64,000 nucleotides of DNA from G963665975 sp963665975 (GCA_963665975.1 OY762508.1:3720001-3784000); one strand, 5' to 3'; positions 41,292 to 51,013 are shown, numbered from the stretch's first letter. The notes: generated by a model from the letters alone, not told the origin. Program-made: numbers and translations.

Positions 41292-41844
41292 ACGCCTTCC
41301 CTTGCAAAAGGCGTTGGCAGAAACGCTTCATGGCGCCCAATAGCAGTCCGAACGCATTGGCTGGCGCCGCTGCTTCATGCTCGGCCGCCGCCGACACAAG
41401 GCGTGCGCGAAAACACTCTACGAATTTTTCAAAGACGCCTCTGGACACATCCGCCATCAGGCGTGATCCGAACTGCGCCAGGCGGCCACTTATGCTAAGG
41501 GTCATAGCGCTCGACACCTCCGTCTGGCCATCTCCCAACTCGCGGACCGTGCCGACGAGGCGCATGCGAGCGCTGCCCTTGCCTTTGGCGTCCCTTCCGC
41601 TGCCTTCCAGAACTAACTCACCGGCCGCCTCGTCGCTTTTTTCGATACGAATATCCCCGGTAAAATTCGTCACGACCGGGCCGACCTTCATCGAGACCTT
41701 ACCCTTGTACGTGTTCTCACCGGTGCTTTCGGTGATCTGGGCGCCCGGCACGCAGGTGACTATCCTTTCCGGATCGCTAAGCAGCGCCCATGCCGCCTTC
41801 CTGGGCGCATTTACCGTAAAGGTTTCGTCAATAGTTACTTGCAT
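41269..41844 (-). CDS. coxG: CoxG, SRPBCC-domain CO dehydrogenase accessory protein
   Basis: 191 residues. The first 145 form the CoxG/SRPBCC fold (VTIDETFTVNAPRKAAWALL, CVPGAQITESTGENTYKGKV, GRLAQFGSRLMADVSRGVFE). The C terminus has an alanine-rich linker and an amphipathic helix (AFGLLLGAMKRFCQRLL) suited to membrane contact. CoxG helps place CO dehydrogenase at the membrane and pass its electrons to quinone. It lies between coxL and coxD. Confidence 0.9.
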   Translation of the reverse strand: MQVTIDETFTVNAPRKAAWALLSDPERIVTCVPGAQITESTGENTYKGKVSMKVGPVVTNFTGDIRIEKSDEAAGELVLEGSGRDAKGKGSARMRLVGTVRELGDGQTEVSSAMTLSISGRLAQFGSRLMADVSRGVFEKFVECFRARLVSAAAEHEAAAPANAFGLLLGAMKRFCQRLLQGKAYAGDDRE

Positions 41845-41872
41845 ATTCTCTATGGGTGTACGAGAGTTTGAG

Positions 41873-44239
41873 TTACTCGGCTACGCCATGATCGTTTAGA
41901 ATTTCCCAAACTTGCGGCGGCGTGATCGGAATTTCCATGTGCGTAATGCCAAGTGGCGAGAGCGCATCGACCACCGCGTTGACGATGGCTGGCGGTGCTC
42001 CCACGGTCGCCGATTCTCCTACGCCCTTGGCGCCGAGTGGATGATGTGGACTGGGCGTAATCGTGTGAGCCGTTTCCCAGTGCGGAGTCTCGACTGCTGT
42101 AGGTACCAGATAGTCCATAAAGGTGCCGTTCAGAATATTGCCCTCCTCGTCGTAAATCAGTGATTCGTACATCGCGGGGGCGAGTCCCTGCGTCAGCCCA
42201 CCGTGGACTTGCCCCTGCACGATCATGGGGTTAATAATGTTACCGCAGTCGTCGACGGCGACAAACCGCCGAATATGGATCTGGCCTGTGCCTTTGTCGA
42301 TGTCAACCACACAGATATACGATCCAAACGGGAAGGTGAGGTTGGGCGGGTCATAGTAGTGGACGGCCTCCAGCCCTGCTTCCATCCCCTGGGGATGGTT
42401 GGTGTAGGCGGCAAAGGCGATGTCCTGGATCGTCGTTGACCGGTCTGGTGCTCCTTTCACGGTAAACACGCCAGGCTCCCATTCCAGGTCTTCCTCGCTG
42501 ACCTCCAACAGGTGCGCGGCAATCTTGCGGGCTTTGTCGAGCACCTTGCGCGCCGCCTTGGCGGCAGCCGCTCCCGCCGTGGGCGTGCTGCGGCTCGCAT
42601 ACGTGCCGAGTCCGTACGGAGCAGTATCCGTATCTCCCTCTTCTACCTGTATGTGCAGTGCGGGAATCCCCAACTCTTCGGCAATAATCTGGGCGTACGT
42701 AGTTTCGTGGCCCTGTCCCTGCGACTTGGTGCCAAAGCGAGCGATTGCCTTGCCCGTGGGATGGATGCGTAATTCGCAGCTGTCGAACATCTTGATACCC
42801 AGGATATCGAAGGTCTGCGATGGGCCGGCGCCCACGATTTCGGTGAAGCTGGCAATGCCGATCCCCATAAACTCTCCGTTGGCGCGTTTTTCCGCCTGTT
42901 CTTTGCGCAATTCGTCATAGCCCACGAGCGCCATTGCCTTCTCGAGGGCCGCGCCGTAATTGCCACTGTCATACTCCCAGCCCATCGGCGACTGATACGG
43001 GAATTGATCTGGCTGAATGAAATTCTGGAATCGCAGTTCTGCGGGGTCGCGTCCAAGCTGTTGCGCGAGCACGTCCACCATGCGCTCAATGGCATGCACG
43101 GCTTCGGTAACGCGGAAAGAGCAACGGTAGGCCACGCCGCCCGGCGGCTTGTTTGTGTAAACGGCGTCCATTTCCGTGAAGGCCGTTTCCATGTCATAGG
43201 AGCCAGTGCAAATCGAAAACAGTCCCGCCGGAAATTTTGACGGGTTAGCCGCTGCATCGGTATAGCCATAGTCCGCCACGGTTTTGATGCGTAGCGCCTG
43301 GATCTTGCCCTCATTTGATGCGGCCAGCTCGCAATCCATATGGTAGTCGCGCGCGAATGAATCGGCCTGCAGATTCTCTGAGCGATCCTCGATCCACTTC
43401 ACCGGCTTGCCGATCACTACGGAGGCAGCAATCGCGCATACATATCCGGGATAGACGGGCACCTTGCCCCCGAAGCCACCGCCGATATCCGGAGACACGA
43501 CACGGATGCGCTCCTCGCTCAATCCCACATGTCCGGCCACGAGCGCCAACACCGTGCGAATGGCATGCGGGGCCTGTGTCGTCATATAAACTGTGAGCTG
43601 CCCCTGTACGGGGTCGAAGTCCGCCACACATCCGCACGTTTCAATCGAGGCCACATGGATACGCGGTATGTGCATTTTCTCGCGTACGACGATATCCGCG
43701 TTTGCAAACGCCTGATCCGTCCCTTCGCGGTCGCCGTGCTCCCAGTGCCAGGCCAAGTTATCGGTTTTTCCTTCCTTGTCGGTCCGCAGGACAGGGGCGC
43801 CTGGCTCCATGCTCTGAAACGGCGTGACCATTGCCTGCATGGGCTCGTACTCCACTTCCACGGCCTCCACGCCGTCTGCGGCGCTATACCGGTCGGTGGC
43901 AATCACGGCGGCGACTTCCTGCGACTGGTACATCACGGTATCGGTGGGCAGCACCATCTGCGTGTCCGACATGAGCGTTGGCATCCAGTGCAGGTTGTAC
44001 TGCGCAAGGGTTTCTCCGGTAATGACGGCCAGTACGCCAGGAATGGCCGTGGCGGCTTCCGTGTTAATGCTCTTGATCGTAGCGTATGCGAACGGGCTAC
44101 GCACAATATCCATGAAGAGCATGCCAGGCAGCTTGATGTCATCGACGTAGTTGCCCTTGCCCTGCAGAAAGCGTGCATCTTCCTTGCGCTTCATGCTGTG
44201 GCCCATGCCACAGATCTTTGCGGAGGTTCTTGGTGCCAT
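41873..44239 (-). CDS. coxL: Aerobic CO dehydrogenase form I, large (molybdenum) subunit
   Basis: 788 residues, the usual CoxL length. The signature loop AYRCSFR lies at residues 370-376 with Cys373, the ligand of copper in the Mo-S-Cu centre. It is the marker of true form I enzymes; form II proteins have AYRGAGR. Other molybdopterin-site motifs are DIGGGFGGKVPVYPGYV, TKSQGQGHETTYAQIIAEEL, and the C-terminal GAKGVGESATVGAPPAIVNA with the active-site glutamate. It oxidises CO to CO2 at the cytoplasmic face of the membrane and sends electrons through CoxS and CoxM. The start MAPRTSAKICGMGHSMKRKE fits the family. Confidence 0.96.
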   Translation of the reverse strand: MAPRTSAKICGMGHSMKRKEDARFLQGKGNYVDDIKLPGMLFMDIVRSPFAYATIKSINTEAATAIPGVLAVITGETLAQYNLHWMPTLMSDTQMVLPTDTVMYQSQEVAAVIATDRYSAADGVEAVEVEYEPMQAMVTPFQSMEPGAPVLRTDKEGKTDNLAWHWEHGDREGTDQAFANADIVVREKMHIPRIHVASIETCGCVADFDPVQGQLTVYMTTQAPHAIRTVLALVAGHVGLSEERIRVVSPDIGGGFGGKVPVYPGYVCAIAASVVIGKPVKWIEDRSENLQADSFARDYHMDCELAASNEGKIQALRIKTVADYGYTDAAANPSKFPAGLFSICTGSYDMETAFTEMDAVYTNKPPGGVAYRCSFRVTEAVHAIERMVDVLAQQLGRDPAELRFQNFIQPDQFPYQSPMGWEYDSGNYGAALEKAMALVGYDELRKEQAEKRANGEFMGIGIASFTEIVGAGPSQTFDILGIKMFDSCELRIHPTGKAIARFGTKSQGQGHETTYAQIIAEELGIPALHIQVEEGDTDTAPYGLGTYASRSTPTAGAAAAKAARKVLDKARKIAAHLLEVSEEDLEWEPGVFTVKGAPDRSTTIQDIAFAAYTNHPQGMEAGLEAVHYYDPPNLTFPFGSYICVVDIDKGTGQIHIRRFVAVDDCGNIINPMIVQGQVHGGLTQGLAPAMYESLIYDEEGNILNGTFMDYLVPTAVETPHWETAHTITPSPHHPLGAKGVGESATVGAPPAIVNAVVDALSPLGITHMEIPITPPQVWEILNDHGVAE

Positions 44240-44296
44240 GGCTTCTGGTTGTTCTGGGGGAGAAGTGGTGGTGGGCGGGTGAGTGGAAGGGTGGCG

Positions 44297-44785
44297 CTAT
44301 GCGGCAGCCTCCTGCTGTTGCATCTTGTCTGCCGCGTGCTGGATGGCCTTGACTATGTTGACATAACCGGTGCACCGGCACAGGTTACCGGAAATGCCCC
44401 AGCGAATGTCTTCTTCCGTCGGACTCGGATTCCTCTCCAACAGCTCTGCGGCTCGCATGATCATCCCCGGCGTACAAAAGCCGCATTGCAGTCCGTGGTG
44501 CTCCTTGAAGCATTCTTGAAGCGGGTGCATCTGGCCCCCTTCGGCCATTGCTTCAATGGTCTTAATAGACTTGCCGTTAGCCTGCACAGCCAGTAATGTA
44601 CAGGACTTGACGGACCTGTCGTCCAGTAGTACGGTGCACGCGCCACAGTGGCTCGTGTCACAGCCGATATGCGTGCCGGTCAAATCCAGCATATCACGCA
44701 ATAGATGCACGAGAAGCAGCCGCGGCTCCACATCACAGGAGTGCTCCTGGCCGTTTACGGTGAGGGAGATTGTCTTGGTAGCCAT
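44297..44785 (-). CDS. coxS: CO dehydrogenase small (2Fe-2S) subunit
   Basis: 162 residues from the ATG at 44785 (a TTG four codons earlier is less likely). Two [2Fe-2S] sites: plant-type GCDTSHCGACTVLLD near residue 40-55, and CGFCTPGMIM with CRCTGYVNIVKA in the helical domain. It connects the molybdenum site in CoxL with FAD in CoxM. Confidence 0.96.
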   Translation of the reverse strand: MATKTISLTVNGQEHSCDVEPRLLLVHLLRDMLDLTGTHIGCDTSHCGACTVLLDDRSVKSCTLLAVQANGKSIKTIEAMAEGGQMHPLQECFKEHHGLQCGFCTPGMIMRAAELLERNPSPTEEDIRWGISGNLCRCTGYVNIVKAIQHAADKMQQQEAAA

Positions 44786-44821
44786 GAAAGTGGTCAAAAA
44801 AGGGAGTAGGGAATTCGGCGG

Positions 44822-45691
44822 TCAGGCCTGCGCCCGCTCGATAGCCAGTCGCAATGTACGCGTGGTGAGGACGCGAACCATGGCCTCTTTATATTGCGCG
44901 GAGCCCCGGAGATCATCAGACGGTCGGCTGGCCGCAGAGGCGAGAACAGCGGCTGCACGCAGGTCGTCGTCGGTCAGCGCTGATCCGACGAGGCGGCTCC
45001 CGGCATCGGCCGCATAGACGGGAACATCCGACACGTTAGTGAGCCCGATGCCAGCTCGCGCGCAACGCCCGCCACTATCCAGGGATACCTGTGCGGCAAC
45101 TCCAACGGTGGCGAAATCGCCAACTTTGCGTTCCAGCTTCATATACGCACCACCGCTCATCGCCGGAGGCAGGGGGATCTGTATTTCTGTGAGAATTTCG
45201 TCGTAGGCGAGCGTCGTTTCGAAGAAGCCGACGAAGAATTCACGCACTGCAACCGTGCGTTCACCCCCCGGACCCAAAATCTTGACGCGCGCGTCGAGCG
45301 CGAGCATAGTAGCCGGGTGGTCGTTGCCTGGATCGCCATGCGCGAGGTTACCGCCAAGCGTGCCCAGATTACGGACCTGCGGGTCGGCAATGTGCTTTCC
45401 CGTGTCGTGCAGGATCGGCAGGAGGTTTTGCACCAGGGCAGATGACTCTACGTCAACTTCGCGCGTGAGCGCGCCGATAGCCAGGCACCCGTCCGCCTCA
45501 CGGATATATGACAGATCCGGAATCCCATTGAGGTCGATGATGTGCTCCGGCTCTGCCAGACGCAGCTTCATCATCGGCAGCAGGCTCTGGCCGCCCGTCA
45601 GAATCTTGGCGTCGTAGCCGTGTGTCTGGAGCAGGGACAACGCTTCGTCTAGGGAAGCGGGTGCGTGGTACTCAAATGAAGCCGGAATCAT
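44822..45691 (-). CDS. coxM: CO dehydrogenase medium (FAD) subunit
   Basis: 289 residues from the ATG at 45691 (frame open to 45733). FAD-binding segments: KILTGGQSLLPMMKLRLAEP, and RNLGTLGGNLAHGDPGNDHP, the CoxM form of the second motif; a C-terminal CO-dehydrogenase flavoprotein domain follows. First gene of the M-S-L-G-D-E-F operon. The 97-base gap to chrA upstream may hold the cox promoter, though I see no clear consensus. Confidence 0.95.
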   Translation of the reverse strand: MIPASFEYHAPASLDEALSLLQTHGYDAKILTGGQSLLPMMKLRLAEPEHIIDLNGIPDLSYIREADGCLAIGALTREVDVESSALVQNLLPILHDTGKHIADPQVRNLGTLGGNLAHGDPGNDHPATMLALDARVKILGPGGERTVAVREFFVGFFETTLAYDEILTEIQIPLPPAMSGGAYMKLERKVGDFATVGVAAQVSLDSGGRCARAGIGLTNVSDVPVYAADAGSRLVGSALTDDDLRAAAVLASAASRPSDDLRGSAQYKEAMVRVLTTRTLRLAIERAQA

Positions 45692-45788
45692 GGGGACAGC
45701 CGTTGGCGGTGAAACGGTGAGAAGCGCTTCCAAAGACGAACATCTATAATCTACATAGTAGAGACGAAGAGTGCGAATATGCCCGGGT

Positions 45789-46946
45789 TTATTTCAGCAA
45801 GCCCAAGGCGTATCCAAGGACGGCGCCGCCGACTACGATGGTTGCTGCATTGATCCGATAGCGAAATACCAGTACAGCGGCTGACGCAAAGATCACCCAA
45901 GGAGGCCAGGAGGTGAGCACGGCGACTCCAAGGCGAACCGTAACTACCAGCATTAGTGCCAGCGCGCTCACGTTGATGGCGTCGAGAAAAGACGCCATGA
46001 CGGGGGATCTGCGGAGTTTCGGAATCAGCGGATTGAGGATCGCCACGAACACGAAGGATGGCAAAAAGATGGCGAGCGTGGCGAGCGCGCCGCCAGGAAG
46101 GCCCGCCAGGAAGACGCCAATAAACGTTGCCGTGGTAAGGACAGGGCCGGGCGTGACTTGTCCAATCGCTACGGCGTCGAGCAGCTGCTGCCGGGTCAGC
46201 CAGCCGTAGGTTTCGACGAGGTCTCCCTCCAGGAAGGCGATAAGCACATACCCACTTCCGTACAGCACGCAGCCCACCTTCAGAAAGAACAGGGACAGCT
46301 TCCATAGCGAGACCTCCTGTCCGGAACTCTGCATGGTGGCGGCGCCGAATGCGGCAAGGCCAATTAACCCTACATGGGCGTGCGCCGCGCGCACCTCCAG
46401 CGCCCGTAGCCACACGATACCCAACAGGCCACCGCCCAGCAGAGCGATAATTTCATCTACGCCCAACACCAGGGCGCCGGCGACCCCTACACCGATGGGG
46501 ACAAGTGTCGTACTCTTGAGTGCGGTGTTCCCCAATCGCCACAAGGCAGCCAGGATAATGGCAATTACGGCAGGCTTGATGCCGAGCAGGAATGGCTCCA
46601 CTTCCGGTAGCGCGCCGTACTCCGCATAGAGCCAGCCCATCACTCCGGTGATCAGGGCAGCCGGCAGGATGAACGAGAATCCCGCGGCGGCGAGGCCGGT
46701 GAACCCGCAGCGTTCATAGCCGACATGCATCGCCATTTCTGTCGAATTCGGGCCCGGGATCAGGTTCGTAGCGCCGACCAGGTCCAGGAAATGTTCACGG
46801 CTTAGCCACCTGCGACGCGAGACGACTTCGTCATCCATCATGGCAATCGTTGCTGCTGGCCCGCCGAAGCCTATGCAGCCGAGTTTTAGAAACAGCCCAA
46901 CCAGCTCTCGAATGGTTCCGGGATGCGAATTCTTGGCGTTGGGCAT
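45789..46946 (-). CDS. chrA: Chromate transporter, two-domain ChrA type
   Basis: 385 residues from ATG 46946 (frame open to 46997). Two homologous membrane halves. The first has LGCIGFGGPAATIAMMDDEV and NLIPGPNSTEMAMHVGY; the second has VGCVLYGSGYVLIAFLEGDL and VTPGPVLTTATFIGVFLAG. About ten helices in all. It may extrude chromate or another oxyanion; sulfate- and molybdate-like anions are conceivable. It lies just upstream of coxM in the same direction, 97 bases away, and could be co-transcribed with it. Confidence 0.92.
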   Translation of the reverse strand: MPNAKNSHPGTIRELVGLFLKLGCIGFGGPAATIAMMDDEVVSRRRWLSREHFLDLVGATNLIPGPNSTEMAMHVGYERCGFTGLAAAGFSFILPAALITGVMGWLYAEYGALPEVEPFLLGIKPAVIAIILAALWRLGNTALKSTTLVPIGVGVAGALVLGVDEIIALLGGGLLGIVWLRALEVRAAHAHVGLIGLAAFGAATMQSSGQEVSLWKLSLFFLKVGCVLYGSGYVLIAFLEGDLVETYGWLTRQQLLDAVAIGQVTPGPVLTTATFIGVFLAGLPGGALATLAIFLPSFVFVAILNPLIPKLRRSPVMASFLDAINVSALALMLVVTVRLGVAVLTSWPPWVIFASAAVLVFRYRINAATIVVGGAVLGYALGLLK

Positions 46947-47012
46947 AGCATTCTGCAAATAGGCGGCAACCACATGGATGCCGGGGCGTAGGCGCAATAA
47001 AGCGTTGGTGCT

Positions 47013-47432
47013 ATGGATTCCGAAAAGTCAACCTGCGTGGTCCCGGAAGGCAAGTCCTTGCTGCTTTTTGACGGTGCATGTCCGATGTGCGCGAAGACTG
47101 CGGCCTGGACCAGCGCTCGCATTCGGACCGGCAGGCTGGTCGTGGCGCCCCTGCAAGACTATCTAGACGAGCCATTCCTGCAGCGCCTGGGTCCGGATGC
47201 GATGCGCAGCATCGTGCTCCTGGATAAGGGGACCTGCTTCCGCGAATCAAGCGCTTCGCTGCGCGCATGCCTCCACTTGCGCGGAGGATGGCCGCTATTG
47301 GCGCTCTTTCTCGCCATACCTCGTCCGGTACGTGACGCGGTCTACCGGTGGGTGGCCCGGCGCCGCGCGGCGCTGTCTTGCCGGACATGTCCTATTCCTG
47401 GCGCTGGAGAAGTTCAAAGTAGCGCCGGATGA
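47013..47432 (+). CDS. DCC-family (DUF393) thiol-disulfide oxidoreductase-like protein
   Basis: 139 residues. The start KSLLLFDGACPMCAKTAAWT is the DxxCxxC motif that names the family. The middle part, LVVAPLQDY and AMRSIVLLD, fits, and the end LFLAIPRPVRDAVYRWVARRR is typical. It is believed to be redox-active; the substrate is unknown. Divergent from chrA (66 bases). Its 3' end overlaps the convergent DUF4175 gene by 41 bases. Confidence 0.85.
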   Translation: MDSEKSTCVVPEGKSLLLFDGACPMCAKTAAWTSARIRTGRLVVAPLQDYLDEPFLQRLGPDAMRSIVLLDKGTCFRESSASLRACLHLRGGWPLLALFLAIPRPVRDAVYRWVARRRAALSCRTCPIPGAGEVQSSAG

Positions 47433-50400
47433 GTGCGCGGTAATCCGGTGCATAGCCGCTCTCCAGGGCTTCGAGCAGCGCCTGGCGCAGGGTTTCTGCC
47501 TGCTCGGCCGGGTCCTGTGCGTCTGGTCCGTCACGCATGATGTCTTCGCCGCGCGTGCGCTCACGCTTTTTCTGTTTGCCACGCTCGTACATGGACCGTG
47601 AGGCATCCAGGAGCCTCGTCAGGATCTGCTGCTGCCGCTCTTTCGTGCGCTGGTGCAGGCTGCCGCCCTGCAGCTCTTTGATCGTTTCCAGCATTTGCTC
47701 CGCGATCTTGTCGAGATCACCGGTGAGCTTGCTGGACAGGGCGCGCTGGCGGCTCATTTCGCGCAACTGGTGGCGCAGGTTCTGCTGTTGTGCGCCCATC
47801 TGTTGAAGCCGCTCCTGCATGTCCGTACTCAGGCGCTGGCCTTGCATCTGGTTTAGCATTTCCTGCAACTGCTGATTCAGTTGCTGCTGTTGCCCGGCCA
47901 TTTGTTGCAACTGCTGAATCATCTGATCCATGGACATGCCACCGCCGGAGTTGCTTCCGGATGCATTCATCAGCTGCTCCAGGAGGTCGGTCAGTAGCAG
48001 GGCCAACTCGTTGAGATGCTCCATTGACCGTTGCTGCTCCACGATGGCCTGCCGGGTGCTCCGATCCGTGATGGCACCGGTAGCCTTGGCCATCGCCTGC
48101 AACGCTACGCCGGCGTGGCGTTGCACATCTCGTGTCATCTGGGGGATCTCGTTCGAGAGACGTTGCAACGAGTCGCTCACCACGCTCAACCCGTCCGACA
48201 AAGCCAACTGCCGCTGCGCGAGGCCACGCACGAGTGGGCCGTCCGGCTCCACTGCGCCGACTTCCTTGCGCACCGCCTCCTGATCGTGTGACAGGCTGAG
48301 AATGTCCATCAGGGTGCGGCGCAGCAGTTGGATGTTGACGCTCTGCTGCTGCCCCTGCATCGTAGACTGGATGTCCTGCAGGTTTCCCTGCAACTGCTGC
48401 AGTTGCTGGCGCATCTGCTGCTGCCCTTGCCTGGCCTGCTGCATCTTCTGGTCCCGGAGCATCTCGGCGTTTTGTTGCATGTGCTCCGGAATCTGCTGCT
48501 CGCTCGTCTGCTCGTTGAGCGCTTCCATCTGCGCCTCGGGTGTATTGCTCAGCGCTTCCATGCGCTGTTCGAGGTCTTCCATGCGCTCCTCCAGCGTCTC
48601 CATCGACTCTTTAGCCCGAAGCTGCTCATCGGCTAGCCGGTCTCCCTGGTCGTCGCTGTGCTCCTCGCGTTCTGTTGCTTCGGAGAGCTGTTCCTGCTGG
48701 TCCGCAAGGTCTTCGGCCCGGTTGGCGGCCTCTTCGAGTTGTTGCTGTATCTGGAGACGTTTAAACAATTCGAGTGAGCGCTCAAGCCGGTCCCGGAACA
48801 TCTCCTCGTTGAACTCAAACTTTTCGATAGCCTCCTGCATGAGCCGCGGGCTGAGATCCTCCATCGCCTGCTGGAGTTCGCGGAGCGCCTCCATCAGTTC
48901 GGGAGCATTGATTTCTTCGGTCACGCGTTGCAGCTCCTCAAACATTTCCAGCGTCTCCTCGCTCACGAGGCCATGGTCTTCCATGTTTTCCGTGCTGGCC
49001 TGCATTTTTTCGGCCAAGGCGTCGATACGTTCTTCCAGCTCCTGCTGCTGGGCGCTCAGGCTCTCCAGCTGCCGACCATCGTCCCAGTCCGCATCCCTTT
49101 TTTGTCTTAACTCGTCGCGAAGCTCCTGAAACTGCTCGCGGATGGACTCCGTCTCGGCAAGGAGGGTCTCCATTTCGGTTTCTGTCTCCTCGTGCTCCTT
49201 GGCAAGTTCCGTATACCGCTCGGCGAGGGACGGCAGCCGCAGACGGTGTGTGCTGCTTCGCGCTGCCTTGAAGCCCGCCACCGCATCGTTGTCCCACACT
49301 TGCGCGTAGTATTCGATGACGTCACCGGGCACCATATCGATCTTTGTGGTCGCCGTCAGCCGCCAGTGGTAGCGTAGCGCGCCTCTGAGTGTTTCAGGAT
49401 GTTCCAGGCCGATATCGAACGACTCGAAATCGGGCATCACGTCGCTAAAGCGGCTCTCCGCCAGGCGAAAAAACACGGCGAGCCGCGAAAGTCCATAATC
49501 GTCGTTCGCGCGCAGCTCCAACCGGGTTTCCAGCGAAGCGTCCACCTCTGCATCCGGGGTCGGATCGAGAATATTAACCGTCGGATAGGCGTCCTCCAGG
49601 AGTTGCAGGGTGTACGTAATGGGATCGGCATTCTCCACTCCCCGCATCGTCCGCAGGATGACTGTATAGGATCCTTCCTTCCGCAGCATGAAGCCGCCCG
49701 TGGCTTCATGCGCGTCCTCTACCGACAGCGCTACCTCATGGCCATCGTCGAAACGGAGCAAGGCGCTAACATCATCCGCTTCTCCCAACAGCACGTAAAC
49801 ATGGACGTAGGCGCCTGGCAGTGCGAGAATGTCGCCGACGTTCGGTGGCAGCTTCTGCACGGGCAGGTGCGTGTAGGCGGGAGGCCTTAACGTGATGTCC
49901 AGACGCCGTACGATGGGACGATCATCGACGGTGGCGGTGAACCACTCCGTGGCAACAGATCCTGCTTTAGCTCGATAGCGCAGCGTTTCGCGCAGGTTGA
50001 CAATAGTATGGCGAAGCAGGCCTGATGAGTCCTGGGCCAGAGCAATTTCTTCAACATGGTTCTCGCCCACATTGTTGATCTCCAGAATCACTGTTCGTGG
50101 TAGTGCAGATCCCGTTGCGCGCACGGTAACCGGCAGCGGGTCGCCACGCAGGATGTTCACAGATCCGGGCGCGACCTCTAGCGCAAAGGGCGCCGGACGC
50201 TCAAACGTTTTGTCGGGCGCCAGCAGGCGCCCGGACGCATCCAGGAACGTGCTGGGTGCGATCAGCACAAATACCAGCAGCCCGGCGATGGGAAGCGAGG
50301 CTAAACGGCCGATGGCCTTCGCACGGCCGAAATCCTCTACGCGGTCAAATGGAACATGCTGCATTCGTTTGCCGAGCGCACAAATGGCGGCTTCGACCAT

Positions 50401-50790
50401 GGGGCCTGGGGCCTCCGTGCGACGGCCTTCGGCCAACTGCAAGAGATTTATGAGCCGGTCCGCTATATCCGGATAGCGAAATCCGACGCGTCGGGCAACG
50501 GCTTCTTCAGACACGCCTGGCAGTATGCCGTAATGCCGCAACAGCGGCCTCAGCATGCCGAAGGCTCCCAGTCCGATGGTAGCGCTCACAATCGCCCAAA
50601 ACACGATTGTACGCAGGAGCGTATCGAACCAGAAACCCGCCTCCACGGCCACCGACACCAGAACCGCCAAACAGAATACGCTGAGCGTCAAGCCAAATCC
50701 GTAGAGGACATCCGCAAGCGTAATGCGACGCATGGCGGCCCGCAGCCGCCGTTTGATTACGGAGACCGCCTGGAGGGTTTCCTTACTCAT
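47392..50790 (-). CDS. DUF4175-family membrane protein with long Gln-rich coiled coil
   Basis: 1132 residues. Three hydrophobic helices near the N terminus (about 25-50, 58-80, 150-175), then beta-rich, Ig-like regions (about 195-500) as in DUF4175 proteins. From about 520 to 1080 it is almost all coiled coil, rich in Glu and Gln (MQQARQGQQQMRQQLQQLQG). The fold suggests a membrane-anchored structural or scaffold protein in the periplasm; the function is unknown. Such genes in related bacteria often accompany MoxR/VWA genes, and here a coxD/coxE pair lies 7 kb away, though probably unrelated. It overlaps the convergent DCC gene. Confidence 0.8.
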   Translation of the reverse strand: MSKETLQAVSVIKRRLRAAMRRITLADVLYGFGLTLSVFCLAVLVSVAVEAGFWFDTLLRTIVFWAIVSATIGLGAFGMLRPLLRHYGILPGVSEEAVARRVGFRYPDIADRLINLLQLAEGRRTEAPGPMVEAAICALGKRMQHVPFDRVEDFGRAKAIGRLASLPIAGLLVFVLIAPSTFLDASGRLLAPDKTFERPAPFALEVAPGSVNILRGDPLPVTVRATGSALPRTVILEINNVGENHVEEIALAQDSSGLLRHTIVNLRETLRYRAKAGSVATEWFTATVDDRPIVRRLDITLRPPAYTHLPVQKLPPNVGDILALPGAYVHVYVLLGEADDVSALLRFDDGHEVALSVEDAHEATGGFMLRKEGSYTVILRTMRGVENADPITYTLQLLEDAYPTVNILDPTPDAEVDASLETRLELRANDDYGLSRLAVFFRLAESRFSDVMPDFESFDIGLEHPETLRGALRYHWRLTATTKIDMVPGDVIEYYAQVWDNDAVAGFKAARSSTHRLRLPSLAERYTELAKEHEETETEMETLLAETESIREQFQELRDELRQKRDADWDDGRQLESLSAQQQELEERIDALAEKMQASTENMEDHGLVSEETLEMFEELQRVTEEINAPELMEALRELQQAMEDLSPRLMQEAIEKFEFNEEMFRDRLERSLELFKRLQIQQQLEEAANRAEDLADQQEQLSEATEREEHSDDQGDRLADEQLRAKESMETLEERMEDLEQRMEALSNTPEAQMEALNEQTSEQQIPEHMQQNAEMLRDQKMQQARQGQQQMRQQLQQLQGNLQDIQSTMQGQQQSVNIQLLRRTLMDILSLSHDQEAVRKEVGAVEPDGPLVRGLAQRQLALSDGLSVVSDSLQRLSNEIPQMTRDVQRHAGVALQAMAKATGAITDRSTRQAIVEQQRSMEHLNELALLLTDLLEQLMNASGSNSGGGMSMDQMIQQLQQMAGQQQQLNQQLQEMLNQMQGQRLSTDMQERLQQMGAQQQNLRHQLREMSRQRALSSKLTGDLDKIAEQMLETIKELQGGSLHQRTKERQQQILTRLLDASRSMYERGKQKKRERTRGEDIMRDGPDAQDPAEQAETLRQALLEALESGYAPDYRALIRRYFELLQRQE

Positions 50791-50939
50791 TTATTATAGG
50801 GTCGTCTGCAGCGGCTAAGGAGGCTTCATGCAACGATAGCGTCCTCTATACACGGGCGGCGTAGACCGGGTTTCGGCCTTCCTCGGTAGCGCTACAGAAG
50901 GAATTCTTCATTTAACAATGCGTAGCGTGGCTCAGATGG

Positions 50940-50968
50940 TTGGTTAAGCCATTTCTGTCCGTATCTTT
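50940..50968 (+). promoter_or_regulatory. Bacteroidota-type promoter for glgC
   Basis: TTG at 50940-50942 (-33 element), 18-base spacer, TATCTTTG at 50961-50968 matching TAnnTTTG (-7 element). Transcription would begin about 40 bases before the glgC start. It is the clearest such promoter in the window and supports the phylum guess. Confidence 0.5.
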
Positions 50969-51013
50969 GGCCAGTCCTGTTATTCGGTCCAGCATGCACG
51001 ACAAACTCATATT

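Noticed and set aside
43529..44596. 355-residue plus-strand open frame opposite coxL/coxS
   Set aside because: Complement of conserved coding sequence; no family resemblance, and coxL is certain.
47392..47432. Possible sequencing error behind the overlap of the DCC and DUF4175 genes
   Set aside because: Both reading frames end naturally and such short convergent overlaps occur elsewhere in the window (52990-55005 with 54978-55295).
48302..49129. 275-residue plus-strand Ser/Cys-rich frame opposite the DUF4175 gene
   Set aside because: It is the antisense of Gln/Glu codons in the coiled coil; composition is artificial.
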